Shown here in pieces: positions 22,927 through 34,200 of a DNA stretch of 64,000 nucleotides. Location of the stretch: contig NC_134364.1 in assembly GCF_048569485.1 (NCBI RefSeq), positions 139,331,798 through 139,395,797 on the forward strand, in the 5' to 3' direction. The DNA is from Anomaloglossus baeobatrachus (lineage: Eukaryota > Chordata > Amphibia > Anura > Aromobatidae). Positions within the stretch are counted from its first letter, which is position 1. The number at the start of each line of letters is the position of its first letter. The notes beneath the pieces were generated by a model. It ran no database searches and was not told where the DNA came from. It worked only from the letters and a program-made list of their open reading frames with translations. A program made the translations under genes and the position numbers.

Positions 22927-24145
22927 ATAGCATTGCTCTAAAACTCCCACAAAGTGATGCACTGGGAACTAGAGGGAATAAGTCGGTCATCAATCATTGT
23001 ACCATTGAATGTACCATTTAAAACTACAATCGATCGACACAGGGAAAAGATGAGGAAAATCGTCGCATTTTATTAAAGAGATATGAAACAATTAAAATCC
23101 TCACGCTGATACTAGCTGCTATATCCTGACGCGCATATTCTGTAGGACTGTCTTCTGATCACCTGATGGCCGGTGCGTTCTCCATGGAGAGTGGATGTGG
23201 CGCCCTGGACAAGCCAGGGGCCACAGGTAACAACACACACACACCCCCACCCCCAGCAGTTCACAGCAGTCATCCCCAGTGAGACCTGATTTCTTCCCTT
23301 GGGTTCAGACAGACACACCAGGTGGGCAGAGTCAAGCAGATGGGCACGCCCACCGAGGAGTCTAGCTGGCCTGAGGCAAAAACCAGCTCAGACAAGTCCA
23401 GGCAGAGGAAGAGAGAGGAGGTCTGCAGAGAGGCAGACGCAGACTGGGGCCTAGGTTGGAGCCTAGGTCCCTCGTGTAGCCAGTGAGGCAGACGGTAGTG
23501 GCCGTTTGTGGGAGCCGGGAAGACAGTCTTGGTGGAACCGTAGGTAGCCGGGGCTGGGCGGTGGCCCACCGGTACCGGACCGGGGAGCCAGCTGGAAACC
23601 GGAGCGCAGGAGGAGCGTACACGAAGGGGCACGAAAGGACTTACACTACTAAACTGGGTCAGGGGAAAAACACCGCAGCCGCCTGTGGGACCCGTCCATC
23701 CAGCCGTTTGTTTGACCAGAGACTCCGTGTAAATCATTGGCTGAGTGAGTACCACCGTGCCGTGCGGCACAGCGCTGCCCCCGCGACCCTGCACCTCACC
23801 AGGACCCGTAACCCGCCTGCCATCCCTAAAACCCTCACCGGGGCCCCGGGACAACCAACCCCCCTACCCACGGAGGGGAGAAACAACATCCAAGCTGCTC
23901 CCTGTCATTGCTCCAGGGATCCCCGTCCAGAGCAGCGGTGGTGTCACAACCTCACCACAACCGTGGGTGGCATCACGGACAATATCCCCAAACCACACCA
24001 CCACCCCCTTTCACTCACGGGCGAGGAATGCCGCTCGAGTCCCCGGGATCCGGCCCACCGCTCGAGCCACCACCGAGCAGCAGCATCAGCAGCCGGACCC
24101 GAGCAGTGGGTGAGCGCAGCGTCCCCTCTTCCGCCCGCGACAACT

Positions 24146-24163
24146 TGGCGTCACAAACAGGAT
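24146..24163 (+). promoter_or_regulatory. Candidate retroelement primer binding site
   Basis: TGGCGTCACAAACAGGAT begins three bases after the 5' LTR end. TGG complements the universal tRNA 3' CCA. The same site, with one base different, follows the LTR at 42,008. The first six and last six bases match a tRNA-Ser 3' end as I remember it; the tRNA is not assigned with certainty. Confidence 0.65.
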
Positions 24164-24933
24164 CTTACCGCTCTGCCGTCTGGTAGAGGTGCGCCTTGTG
24201 ACCGCCGGAGGTGTCCGGCCGAAAATTTTGAGAAGCCGCCATTTTGGGCGCGAAAAGTCCCCGCTCGAGCGTCTTCCCGAGTAGTGGAGGCGCGAAAGCC
24301 GAAACCCCGCCCCTGTAGAGAAGGAGCCGGAAAAAGACTAAGGGGGTCGGATGGCGTCTAGCCGCATGTGAACCGCGGCTGTGGAAGCAGGGACGCCAGG
24401 ACTCTGCAAGTATTTGGTTCCTGGAGCACCATTGCACGAGATGTCCCGTCCGTCCGACACCGCTGAAACCTCAGTGCCCGCGGCCAACGACCCGACCGAC
24501 CCGTTACCCCTGTCACCGGTAGTGGAGCTCGCAGCGTCTGTGAGGGAGGGCCCAGACCTGGGGTCCCCAGGCCTTACCTTTGTCACCGCCCTGCCACCGG
24601 TCCCGGCTTTCATCCCGGCCGCACCGCTGATGACGACGGCCCTGGCAGTCCGCCCGGCCGCGACGGAGATGACGACAGCCCCGGCAGTCCGCCCGGCCGC
24701 AACGGCAGCGAAGTACCCATCCCGTTAACGAATCTGGGCCCGTTCTTGGACTGGGGTCAAGGGGTGCTGCCCGCTTCCTAGGGGCAGCATCAGGGCCAGG
24801 TTGTTTGGGTGGGTGACTGAAGGACCCGTTCCGTTGTTATTAAAAAAATGTTTTATTCTTTTTCAGTTCGTGAAAAATAAAACCGGTGATGGACGGGCAG
24901 CCCGTGGATGGTCTGCATTTTACTAAGGGGGAA
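24164..24933 (+). mobile_element. Internal region of the short LTR element
   Basis: Leader with 'ccgaaaattttgagaagccg' and 'tcccgctcgagcgtctt'-like sequence, shared with the internal region at 42,060-42,150. Then a Pro/Ala-rich reading frame at 24,441-24,728 that could be a gag-like remnant but shows no zinc knuckle or other domain. A purine run 'aagggggaa' (24,925-24,933) lies directly before the 3' LTR, the expected place of a polypurine tract. Incomplete fossil. Confidence 0.65.
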
Positions 24934-25874
24934 TGTGGCGCTCTGGACAAGCCAGGGGCCACAGGTAACAACACACACACACCCCCACCCCCAGCAGTTC
25001 ACAGCAGTCATCCCCAGTGAGACCTGATTTCTTCCCTCGGGTTCAGACAGACACACCAGGTGGGCGGAGTCAAGCAGCTGGGCACGCCCACCGAGGAGTC
25101 TAGCTGGCCTGAGGCAAAAACCAGCTCAGACAAGTCCAGGAAGAGGAAGAGAGAGGAGGTCTGCAGAAAGGCAGACGCAGACTGGGGCCTAGGTTGGAGC
25201 CTAGGTCCCTCGTGTAGCCAGTGAGGCAGACGGTAGTGGCCATCTGTGGGAGCCGGGAAGACAGTCTTGGTGGAACCGTAGGAGCCGGGGCTGGGCGGTG
25301 GCCCATCAGTACCGAACCGGGGAGCCAGCTGGAAACCAGAGCGCAGGAGGAGCGTACACGAAGGGGCAGGAAAGGACTTACACTACTAAACTGGGTTAGG
25401 GGAAAAACACCGCAGCCGCCTGTGGGACCCGTCTATCCAGCCATTTGTTTGACCAGAGACTCCGTGTAAATCATTGGCTGAGTGAGTACCACCGTGCCGT
25501 GCGGCACAGCGCTGACCCTGCACCTCACCAGGCCCTGTAACCCGCCTGCCATCCCTAAAACCCTCACCGGGGCCCCGGGACAACCAACCCCCTACCCACG
25601 GAGGGGAGAACCAACATCCAAGCTGCTCCCTGTCATCGCTCCCGGGATCCCCGTCCAGACCAGCGGTGATGTCACAACTTCACCACAACCGTGGGTGGCG
25701 TCACGGACAATATCTCCCGAAACCACACACCAACTCCCCCCTTTTCACTCACGGGCGAGGAACGCCGCTCGAGTCCCCGGGATCCGGCCCACCGCTCGAG
25801 CCACCACCGAGCAGCAGTAGCCGGACCCGAGTAGTGGGTGAGCGCAGCGTCCCCTTGTCCGCCCGCGACATGGA

Positions 25875-27506
25875 CACATGGATTTGTTGTCATCAGGAAA
25901 AAAAAAAAAAGCATGGCTTTCAAAAGAAGGAAAATGTAAAAACAAAAATCTGAGATCTGTTCGAAAAAAGAAAATAAACGATTGGTGGCCACCAGTCTGG
26001 AGAAAAAGCCACCAATAGCCACCAAAAGCCACAAAGACGCCAATCAGAAAAGTAATGTGTCCACACACCAACAACACGCAGAATCCATGGATCACAGCCT
26101 AAAAAATCCTTCACACCTCTGACATATCCGTATTTCCAGTACATGTAGAATCCGTTTTTTGCTTGGATGCCACAGGTACCCAGTGTTTCCTAGGGTTTCA
26201 TACACTCATGCGTTTTTCTCGGGTCTGGCGGCTCACACGGACTCCTACAAATCTATGGGTGCGTGTAAAATACGGATAGCACACAGATAGCATCCGACTG
26301 ACACGTACCGGGTGTACGTTTTATAACATCTAAAAGATGTGTTAACACAGAAAAATTAGACATAAAATGCTACATAGAGGGGATGGAGTCATACATAGCT
26401 GGACAAGCTATCGCAGTCCAAAAATGATTTTAGAAAAAAAAAGGACATAGGAGTCCCTGCCATCTTCAGAACCAGCCCAGGTAGAGCAGCAGCTGTAAGT
26501 TTAGCAAAAATACAGAGGATCCCAAACTGATTTTTAATAATTTTTGGCAACAAAAAAATTAAAGTTAACTGGGTAGGGTCCCAACCAGCCAAAGGACAGC
26601 AGACTACTGGGGGCTGATATATTTAGGATTTGGAAGGGCCATGGTTAGTTGACCATTCCCCTGACCATTCCCAATCTAACAATAGCAGCCTACAATCGCC
26701 CCAGAGGTGCCGTATCTAATATATGTGCCAAATCTAACGCTGTACTCTGTTACCACAAGAGGGCAATGGGAAGAGCCAAATGGGGTAATAGCTAAGATTA
26801 GTAATGGGTGGGCATCTATCTCCCAACCCCCATTACTAATCCAGTAGATGAAAAATGAGGAATACATTTATATTTGGACAAACACCCCCCAACTACAGCA
26901 CTGATAAACACATTTTATGATTTTTTTTTTAAATAAAGCCATATTAACGTTTCCCAAAAGCGAACATGCAAAACAGCAAAAGAGGAAATCATTAAAGAAA
27001 TGAAGACAAGAGACACCCTCAGTCACCATTTTATTTTCCTGGCAAATCCCCAATCCGGAACCGGCATATAATCCAATAAGAGGGTCCCATGACAATCCTG
27101 TATTCCCTGTCCCAGTCAATGAAGAGCAGAACGTTTCCCATTGGCTGTGAGAAGCAGTGCAGTGACCTGAGATAACCTCATGAGGTCAGCCCAGGTCAAC
27201 ACAGGGGCTCACACATCAGTGTGTGAGGTTGCAGGTACTGCTCTCCCAGCCAGTGGGAAATGTTCTGCTCTTCATTGACTAGGACAGGGAGTATGGGATC
27301 ATCATGGGACCCTCTTATTGGATTACGCCGGACCCGAATTGGGGATTTGCCAAGGAAAAAAACAAAATAGTGAATGAGAGTGTAGACAGGGATGGTTGTC
27401 CAAAGAAAATAGATTTTTCATTTAGCAACTACAAGATTAGTAATGGGGGTGTCTAATAACAGGGCTTGATGACAGCTGACAATTCACAGCTGGTATCAAC
27501 CCCATA
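25875..27506. other. Non-coding interval with diverged repeats
   Basis: A-rich start (25,900-25,990), then unclassified sequence. Two blocks near 27,060-27,170 and 27,240-27,350 are inverse copies of each other ('gagggtcccatgacaatcct' against 'tcatcatgggaccctcttat'; 'gcagaacgtttcccattggc' against 'cagtgggaaatgttctgctc'), forming a large imperfect hairpin. This suggests another non-autonomous DNA element. No gene is seen. Confidence 0.45.
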
Positions 27507-27508
27507 TA

Positions 27509-28262
27509 CAAGTGCATCTCAATAAATTAGAATGTCATCAAAAGTTAATTTATTTCAGTAAATCAATACAAAAAAAGTGAAACGCATATATCATATAATG
27601 AGTGATCTAATTCAAGTGTTTATTTCTGTTAATGACTTTATGGCTTACAGCCATTGTAAACCCAAATCATCAACATTAACACAAATAAACATGTTAGTTT
27701 AATGTAATATAATAGAGTCATTACACACAGGGATCTATGTCACATGTTTATTACATATTATCTAAACACGTGAAATAGATCCCTGTGTGTAATGACTCTA
27801 TATAATATATAGGAATAAATCCCTCTGTGTGTAATGACTATATAATATATAGGAATAGAACCCTCTGTGTGTAATGACTCTATATAATATATAGGAATAG
27901 ATCCCTCTGTGTGTAATGACTCTATATAATATATAGGAATAGAACCCTCTGTGTGTAATGACTCTATATAATATATAGGAATAGATCCCTGTGTGTGTAA
28001 TGACTCTATATAATATATAGGAATAGATCCCTCTGTGTGTAATGACTCTATATAAGATATAGGAATAGATTCCTCTGTGTGTAATGACTCTATATAATAT
28101 ATAGGAATAGATCCCTCTGTGTGTAATGACTCTATATAATATATAGGAATAGATCCCTCTGTGTGTAATGACTCTATATAATATATGCGTTTCCCTTTTA
28201 TTATTGAATTACTGAAATAAATTCACTTTTTGATGATATTCTAATTTATTGAGATGCACTTG
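27509..28262. mobile_element. TA-flanked element with a 42-bp minisatellite inside
   Basis: Ends 'caagtgcatctcaataaatt'+'agaatgtcatcaaaa' and the complement 'ttttgatgatattctaattt'+'attgagatgcacttg', flanked by TA (27,507-27,508 and 28,263-28,264). The TIR is about 35 bases with few mismatches. No transposase. I recall the 'gatgcacttgta' terminus as common in fish and frog genomes; the superfamily is not assigned beyond a TA target. Confidence 0.85.
27720..28185. repeat. 42-bp minisatellite inside a DNA transposon
   Basis: 'gtaatgactc' recurs at 27,871, 27,913 and 27,955, a 42-base period. Units contain 'tatataatatataggaatag' and 'atccctctgtgt'. About ten units, highly similar. The array sits wholly between the TIRs of the element. 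Confidence 0.92.
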
Positions 28263-28264
28263 TA

Positions 28265-29753
28265 TTTGTAGCCTTTTTGACCTGGACAAAGATGCAGCAT
28301 TCGGTATGACAGAGGAGAGGACGTGCACAGGACCAGTGAGTTTTACAATTACCAGGATGTAGATTTTAAGCAATGGAATCATACTTGGAAGATCCTTTTC
28401 TTTTGGATGTACCAATCCACTTTATTAGCTGGCTCCAGCCCTGTGATGCACTGTCCCCCAGAGGTCACATTTCATGTACAGAGAATATATCTGTCACTAT
28501 TAGTGATCATTGGGGTCCAACATCAACTAACACCCAATAATAGTGACTGCATGGGCCCCAGCACCTCAGGGGGCTCAACCCAAGTCCACCTCTTGAGACC
28601 ATTAGAAACCCAGCATCTTAGGGGTATGAGGGGGCTCAAAAAAAAAGGGGGGCACAGAACCTTAGAAAGCTTAACACCAAAAATGTGACCACCAGGAGAC
28701 TAGCACAAAAAAGGCCCCAATAGCCACCAATAATGGAGAACTCGGTCCATTACATTACATATCATTACAGGGTCCATTGCAACTAATAGGGGGTCAAACA
28801 AACACAACCAGTGACCCCTGCAGAACCGGAACAGGAGGAGGCCGACATCTACAGAACATGACCCACTGTTTGTAATTCTTGGGCCCCTTCAGAGGGTGGG
28901 CCCCTAGGGGTCAATAACCAGAGGTGTTAGTATTAGTGGCTCCCGGGAATCCAGCACACAGTATTACTGGCCCCTGGGGCCGGACATCCTCTCCACAGAT
29001 ATTAGGTCTTGGTGGTCCAGGTGCTGGACGGTGCAGCCCCAGGTCACAGCCATCACCGGTGCGTACGAGGGCTGGATTTCGAGGTGCCCCTGGTACACAG
29101 GCTTGGCCCCAGGGAGGGACGGCTCTCGTCACGCTCCAGTTGGAAGGATTTACAGAAAATTGTGGGTAATTCCAGAGGTGAAATAACATTTCCTGGTGCC
29201 GGATTATCCCTCCTTATTGCACTGTCATCACCATAATCCCTGGAGCGCATGATCACACATCACACCCTGCAACAAGCAGAGCACGTTTATAATGCCAGGT
29301 GCCCGAAGCTCCAGACCTGTGCAGGAAATAACCAGGCTACTGCAGAACCTCTTTATTAAATATTGAGTGAATTTTGTGTCTCTCCACCATTCAGCGGGTG
29401 CGGCCTCTTCCCCACACCCAATCAGCGGGTCAACCATCTCCATCCCACACTTTTATTTGCTTGTGAAGGGGTTAACCGTTGAGATGGAGGTCCGATTAAC
29501 CCCTTCACAAACAGGAGCATGCAGGGGCCCCGCTGACTATGTACATGCGTGTGATCATGCTTGTTCTGTGCGTGTCGTTCTCCAAGGTCCACCACGTGTA
29601 GAAAAAAGTAAGACAGGCGCTCAGCCTCCACAGAAAGAATAGTGCATAAAAAGTGGGGAGTGCTCGCGGACAGGAGGGTGCGGGGAAGACAGTGGGTCCA
29701 GCCCAAATGGAAGAAAAATGAAGAGACGAGAACACTGACCACAGAATTATCCA
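28265..29753. other. Downstream flank of trim46; no gene recognised
   Basis: No repeat family or coding exon is recognised. Any distal part of the trim46 3' UTR (minus strand) would lie here. A minus-strand AATAAA stands at 29,352-29,357, 1.5 kb after the stop codon. The plus frame 28,323-28,688 and the other short frames have no domain. Confidence 0.4.
29352..29357 (-). terminator. Possible poly(A) signal for trim46
   Basis: AATAAA on the minus strand in an AT-rich patch ('tttattaaatattgag' on plus). If used, the whole 50-bp array would be transcribed as 3' UTR. A single hexamer is weak evidence. Confidence 0.25.
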
Positions 29754-30827
29754 ATCCAGACTGAGGTGTGCACCCTCGTTCTGCCACGTCCAGGCCCGGC
29801 TACATCCAGACTGAGGTGCGCACCCTCGTTCTGCCACGTCCAGGCCCGGCTGCATCCAGACTGAGGTTCACACCCTCGTTCTGCCATGTCCAGGCCGGGC
29901 TAGATCTAGACTGAGGTTCACACCCTCGTTCTGCCATGTCTAGGACCAGCTACATACAGACTGAGGTTCACACCCTCGTTCTGCCATGTCCAGGCCGGGC
30001 TAGATCTAGACTGAGGTTCACACCCTCGTTCTGCCATGTCCAGGCCGGGCTAGATCTAGACTGAGGTGCGCACCCTCGTTCTGCCATGTCTAGGCCCGGC
30101 TACATCCAGACTGAGGTGCGAACTCTCGTTCTGCCATGTCTAGGACCAGCTACATCCAGACTGAGGTGCGCACACTCGTTACACCATGTCCAGGCCCAGC
30201 TACATCCAGACTGAGGTGTGCACCCTCGTTCCGCCACGTCCAGGCCCTGCTACATCCAGACTGAGGTGCGCACCCTCGTTCTGCCACATCCAGGCACAGC
30301 TACATCCAGACTGAGGTGCGCACACTCGTTCTGCCATGTTCAGGCCCAGCTACATCCAGAATGAGATACACACCCTCGTTCTACACGTCCAGGCCCAGCT
30401 ACATCCAGAATGAGGTGTACACCCTCGTTCTGCTACGTCCAGGCCCAGCTACATCCAGACTGAGGTGCGCACCCTCGTTCTGCCACGTCCAGGCCCGGCT
30501 ACATCCAGATTGAGGTGCGCACCCTTGTTTTGCCACATCCAGGCCCAGCTACATCCAGAATGAGGTACACACCCTCGTTCTGCCACGTCCAGGCCCAGCT
30601 ACATCCAGATTGAGGTGCGCACCCTTGTTCTGCCATGTTCAGGCCCAGCTACATCCAGAAAGAGGTGTACACCGTCGTTCTGCCACGTCCAGGCCCAGCT
30701 ACATCAAGACTGAGGTGCGCACCCTTGTTTTGCCACGTCCAGGCAGAGCTACATCCAGGCTGAGGTGCGCACCCTCGTTCCACCATGTCCAGGCCCGGCT
30801 ACATACACACTGAGGTGCGCACCTTCA
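29754..30827. repeat. 50-bp minisatellite in the trim46 3' UTR, starting at the stop codon
   Basis: About 21 units with core 'gaggtgcgcaccctcgttct' and 'tccaggcccggctacatcca'. The last unit reads 'tgaggtgcgcaccttcattc'+'tgc': its 'tca' at 30,825-30,827 is the complement of the trim46 stop, and the 'ttctgc' that follows encodes the last two residues (Ala, Glu). The array therefore begins at or inside the last codons of the gene. Units differ from each other by several bases, so the array is not freshly made. Confidence 0.93.
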
Positions 30828-31200
30828 TTCTGCTTTGGTGAACCCTCCAATAGTCACTCTGCGCTCATGTTTGATGGACACCAGCTCCTGTAACTGAAGG
30901 GCACCTCCTCCAATAAAACAAAATGCAGGACACACGGGGCTGGAGCAGTCCACGCTGCCCTCCCACAGGCTGCGGTGTGAAACCGCATCAAAGAACCCTA
31001 CACGGCCCTTCTCATAGTCCAGGCAGACACCTAGCCGTGGAGGCAGCGGAACTGTGCAGCCTGATGGGTCACGAGAAGTGGGAGTGGTGCCATGAGGTTG
31101 CAGGATTTTCCCCATTCCGATGGTCAGGAAACAGAAGGATGGAGAGGTGTCCATGGTCGCATCTTCTGCCCCTGAGTCATGGCCACTGTCCGGATCATAC
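30825..31200 (-). CDS. trim46: trim46 exon 10 (residues 622-746, B30.2 end and stop)
   Basis: [20 protein letters not shown] ... [20 protein letters not shown] ... [20 protein letters not shown] ... [10 protein letters not shown] and TGA. The acceptor is CAGTAG, a NAGNAG tandem; the downstream AG gives the human-like join SPRYDPD. Confidence 0.96.
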
Positions 31201-34200
31201 CTACTGGAGACAGAAGAGAGGGGGGTGAACACTGACCAATACCACCACACGAAAAACACACAGACGGCCCTCACCACAGGAAAACGACACACAGACAGAC
31301 CCCATCACTGTCTGGGCATACAGAAGGTTCACCAGTACAGGCAGAATACACACAGCCAGCTCCCACCGTAAGCAGGACCATGACCCATGAGTTCCCTACC
31401 CCCAGACCTCTCTCACCTGGGACTGACCACATCCTGGGGCATCTGGAATAGCTCCTGCAGTTTACTCTCTTGCCCTATGCCCACTTTCACCACATAGGAG
31501 CTGGGGTCCACAGAACACTCCCAGTAGTATCGCCCCTGTGTAATGGCCACATCTCCGAGAACCAGCTCCATGGACACGTGACAGCTCGTCATTAACCGCT
31601 CTGCGGCAAAAAGCATGGGCACGCCGGGTACACTGCGCACTGCCCTGCGATCTTTACTGACCACCAGCCGATCCCGGGGAAATCCACAACTACTGTCCAG
31701 GAAAAAGTTCAGCACTGGAAAAAAAAAAAAGTACAATCAACATGGGATGAAGACAACACAGGACAATGATGACCCATCCATACACAAGACAATACGCCAT
31801 CCGTACATGAGACAACAAAGAAGACATGCCATCCGTACACGAGACAACAAAGACGACACGCCATCCGTACATGAGACAACAAAGAAGACATGCCATCCGT
31901 ACACAAGACAACAAAGACGACATGCCATCCGTACACGAGACAACAAAGACGACACGTCATCCACACACAAGACAACAAAGACGACACACCATCCGTACAC
32001 GAGACAACAAAGACGACACACCATCCGTACACGAGACAACAAAGACGACATGCCATCCGTACACGAGACAACAAAGACGACACGCCATCCATACACGAGA
32101 CAACAAAGACGACACGCCATCCGTACATGAGACAACAAAGACGACACGCCATCCATACACAAGACAACAAAGACGACACACCATCCGTACACGAGACAAC
32201 AAAGACGACATGCCATCCATACACGAGACAACAAAGACGACACACCATCCGTACACGAAAGACGACATGCCATCCATACACAAGACAACAAAGACGACAC
32301 ACCATCCGTACACGAGACAACAAAGACGACATGCCATCCGTACACGAGACAACAAAGACGACATGCCATCCGTACACGAGACAACAAAGATGACACGCCA
32401 TCCGTACATGATACAACAAAGATGACATGCCATCCATACACGAGACAACAAAGACGACATGCCATCCATACACGAGACAACAAAGACGACACGCCATCCG
32501 TACACGAGACAACAAAGACGACACGCCATCCATACACGAGACAACAAAGACGACACACCATCCATACACAAGACAACAAGGATGACACGCCATCCGTACA
32601 CGAGACAACAAAGACGACACACCATCCATACACAAGACAACAAGGATGACACGCCATCCGTACACGAGACAACAAAGACGACACGCCATCCGTACACGAG
32701 ACAACAAAGACGACACGCCATCCGTACACGAGACAACAAAGACGACACGCCATCCGTACACGAGACAACAAAGACGACACGCCATCCGTACACGAGACAA
32801 CAAAGACGACACGCCATCCGTACACGAGACAACAAAGACGACACGCCATCCGTACACGAGACAACAAAGACGACACGCCATCCGTACACGAGACAACAAA
32901 GACGACACGCCATCCGTACACGAGACAACAAAGACGACATGCCATCCGTACACGAGACAACAAAGACGACACGCCATCCATACACGAGACAACAAAGATG
33001 ACATGCCATCCATACACGAGACAACAAAGACGACACGCCATCCATACACGAGACAACAAAGACGACACGCCATCCGTACACGAGACAACAAAGACGACAC
33101 GCCATCCGTACACGAGACAACAAAGACGACATGCCATCCGTACACGAGACAACAAAGACGACACGCCATCCATACACGAGACAACAAAGACGACACGCCA
33201 TCCGTACACGAGACAACAAAGACGACACGCCATCCGTACACGAGACAACAAAGACGACACGCCATCCGTACACGAGACAACAAAGACGACACGCCATCCG
33301 TACACGAGACAACAAAGACGACACGCCATCCATACACGAGACAACAAAGACGACATGCCATCCGTACACGAGACAACAAAGACGACACGCCATCTGTACA
33401 CGAGACAACAAAGACGACACGCCATCCGTACACGAGACAACAAAGACGACACACCATCCATACACAAGACAACAAAGACGACACGCCATCCGTACACGAG
33501 ACAACAAAGACGACACGTCATCCGTACACGAGACAACAAAGATGACACGCCATCCGTACATGATACAACAAAGACGACACACTGTACGTACACAAGAAAA
33601 CAAAGATGACACACCCTCCGTACACAACACAACAAAGAGAACACACCATCCGTACACGAGACAACAAAGATGACATGCCATCCTTACACGAGACAACAAA
33701 GACGACATGCCATTCATAAACAACAACAAAGATGACACGCCATCCGTACAATAGACAACAAAGACGACACACCAACCATATACAAGACAATACACCATCG
33801 ATACAACAGACAACAAAAACGACACGCCATCAGTACATGACAACAAAGACGACATGCCATCCGTACACGACAACAAAGATGACACGAAATCCGAACAGGA
33901 GACAGCAAAGACGATACGCCATCTGTACACGGGACGACAACATACCCAAGATGATGATGACTCCAACACGCCACCCATACAAATAAGGATGATGACATGC
34001 CATCCATACACGAGACGACAATGACAACCCACCATCCGTACATGGAACAATGTGCAATCCCTGGTGCTGTACACAGACTCTGGCCGGCTAGGACTTTACC
34101 AGCCCAGCATGGTCAGCCATCAACTTTAGCGGCTCATTAACTAAGAATCACTAACACAGAAAGCAATGACGGCTCCTCCCTGTCATACAGATCCAGAGAG

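Larger units (their letters stand above)
23196..25870 (+). mobile_element. Short LTR retrotransposon with two LTRs (family A kin)
   Basis: Parts: 5' LTR 23,196-24,142; candidate primer site 24,146-24,163; internal region to 24,933 with a purine tract at its end; 3' LTR 24,934-25,870. TGGA flanks the whole element (23,192-23,195 and 25,871-25,874). Over the first 160 bases the two LTRs differ at about four positions by eye, roughly 2-3%, so it is fairly young. The internal region is only about 0.8 kb and has no polymerase or envelope region, so it is incomplete and could only have moved with help from a related element. Superfamily (Ty3/Gypsy or ERV) cannot be told without a polymerase. Confidence 0.88.

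Noticed and set aside
28323-28688. 121-residue plus-strand frame downstream of trim46
   Set aside because: No recognisable domain, low-complexity tail and no splice or regulatory context; most likely chance.
31767-34050. CRISPR-like regular repeats
   Set aside because: Units are contiguous with no unique spacers, and the setting is a vertebrate intron; it is a minisatellite.
31709-34074. Open frames of 591-705 residues on the minus strand
   Set aside because: They follow the 32-bp intron 8 array in all phases; no unique sequence, and the region is intronic to trim46.
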